DNA of 64,000 nt from Achromobacter animicus (GTDB lineage: Bacteria > Pseudomonadota > Gammaproteobacteria > Burkholderiales > Burkholderiaceae_B), in contig NZ_CADIJM010000002.1 of the NCBI RefSeq assembly GCF_902859585.1, positions 868,001-932,000 of the forward strand, in the 5' to 3' direction. A program made the position numbers and the translations under genes. Under the pieces are notes generated by a model, which was not told the DNA's origin, searched no databases, and saw nothing but the letters and a program-made list of their open reading frames with translations. Shown here in pieces: positions 63,855 to 64,000 of the stretch; positions within the stretch are counted from its first letter, which is position 1, and every line of letters begins with the position of its first letter.

Positions 63855-64000
63855 GTGCTGCCGCGCAGAATGCCGGACATCATGCCAGCCCGGAAGTCGG
63901 CACTCCGGACGTCAGCACTCCGAACACCAGCAACCCGGACATCGCCGACCCGGCCGCCGGCATCCCCGACACCGGCCTGATCATTGACGAGCATGGCAAG
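63851..64000 (+). CDS. Start of an unidentified gene, 3' end outside window
   Basis: An ATG in a 4-nt overlap with the LprI-like stop opens a frame that runs off the window. The visible 50 residues begin MSAAAQNAGHHASPEVG and contain degenerate TPDVS/TPNTS/NPDIAD proline-asparagine repeats, then DTGLIIDEHGK. This looks like a disordered N-terminal tail followed by the start of a folded domain. Translational coupling to the LprI-like gene supports it being real. No function can be given. Confidence 0.5.
   Translation, partial: MSAAAQNAGHHASPEVGTPDVSTPNTSNPDIADPAAGIPDTGLIIDEHGK

Overview
The window is GC-rich (roughly 65-68% by eye) and densely coded on both strands. Its housekeeping genes (PaoC-type aldehyde oxidoreductase, a DUF3606 protein, a Tas-like aldo/keto reductase, DUF1254, TonB receptor plus PepSY protein) point to a beta-proteobacterium of the Alcaligenaceae, most like Achromobacter or Bordetella. 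That is inference from gene content and style; no rRNA, tRNA, CRISPR array, integrase or transposase was seen.

Layout. 1-19,981 is mixed chromosomal content: the 3' part of a paoC-like gene, several exported proteins and lipoproteins of unknown function, an iron-uptake pair (TonB-dependent receptor and PepSY membrane protein, joined by a 1-nt overlap), a DUF1254 protein, an ABC ATPase with degraded catalytic motifs, an enoyl-CoA hydratase, a truncated copper-binding (Csp-like) remnant, a DUF3606 protein, a secreted PIG-L deacetylase, an MFS exporter and a trimeric autotransporter adhesin.

19,993-43,522 (minus strand) is the centrepiece: a single run of 19 tightly packed genes encoding an extracellular contractile injection system (eCIS, a phage-tail-like particle). 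In transcription order: sheath, tube, zinc-ribbon protein, disordered protein, DUF4255 terminator, AAA+ ATPase, 80-aa protein, DUF4157-DUF4329 putative effector, 89-aa protein, tube/baseplate adaptor, LysM protein, gpD-like hub, gpV spike, PAAR tip, gp25 wedge, two baseplate-J-like proteins (one with an inserted PA14 domain), a P2-I-like tail protein and a DUF6519 beta-helix protein. Ten junctions are 4-nt stop/start overlaps, so the set is probably one translationally coupled operon. A sigma70-like promoter with two dyad symmetries lies about 200 bp upstream of the sheath gene. No capsid, terminase, portal, integrase, lysis or T6SS membrane-complex gene is present, and I could not find a tape-measure protein.

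43,523-60,643 returns to ordinary chromosome: a large secreted protein with C-terminal GGWQGR repeats, a DUF3298-like exported protein, a 2OG-Fe(II) oxygenase-like protein, a membrane-fused alpha/beta hydrolase, a GST, a class II aldolase, an SRPBCC protein, an FAD monooxygenase, a UvrA2-like ABC protein, a GNAT acetyltransferase, a DUF4239 membrane protein and a Tas-like aldo/keto reductase that ends in a good intrinsic terminator. 60,752-62,421 is visibly AT-richer and carries a PAAR-Ntox44 polymorphic toxin followed by a probable membrane-anchored immunity protein; it looks like an acquired orphan T6SS-effector module. The window closes with a metallophosphoesterase, an LprI/DUF1311 protein and the start of an unidentified gene.
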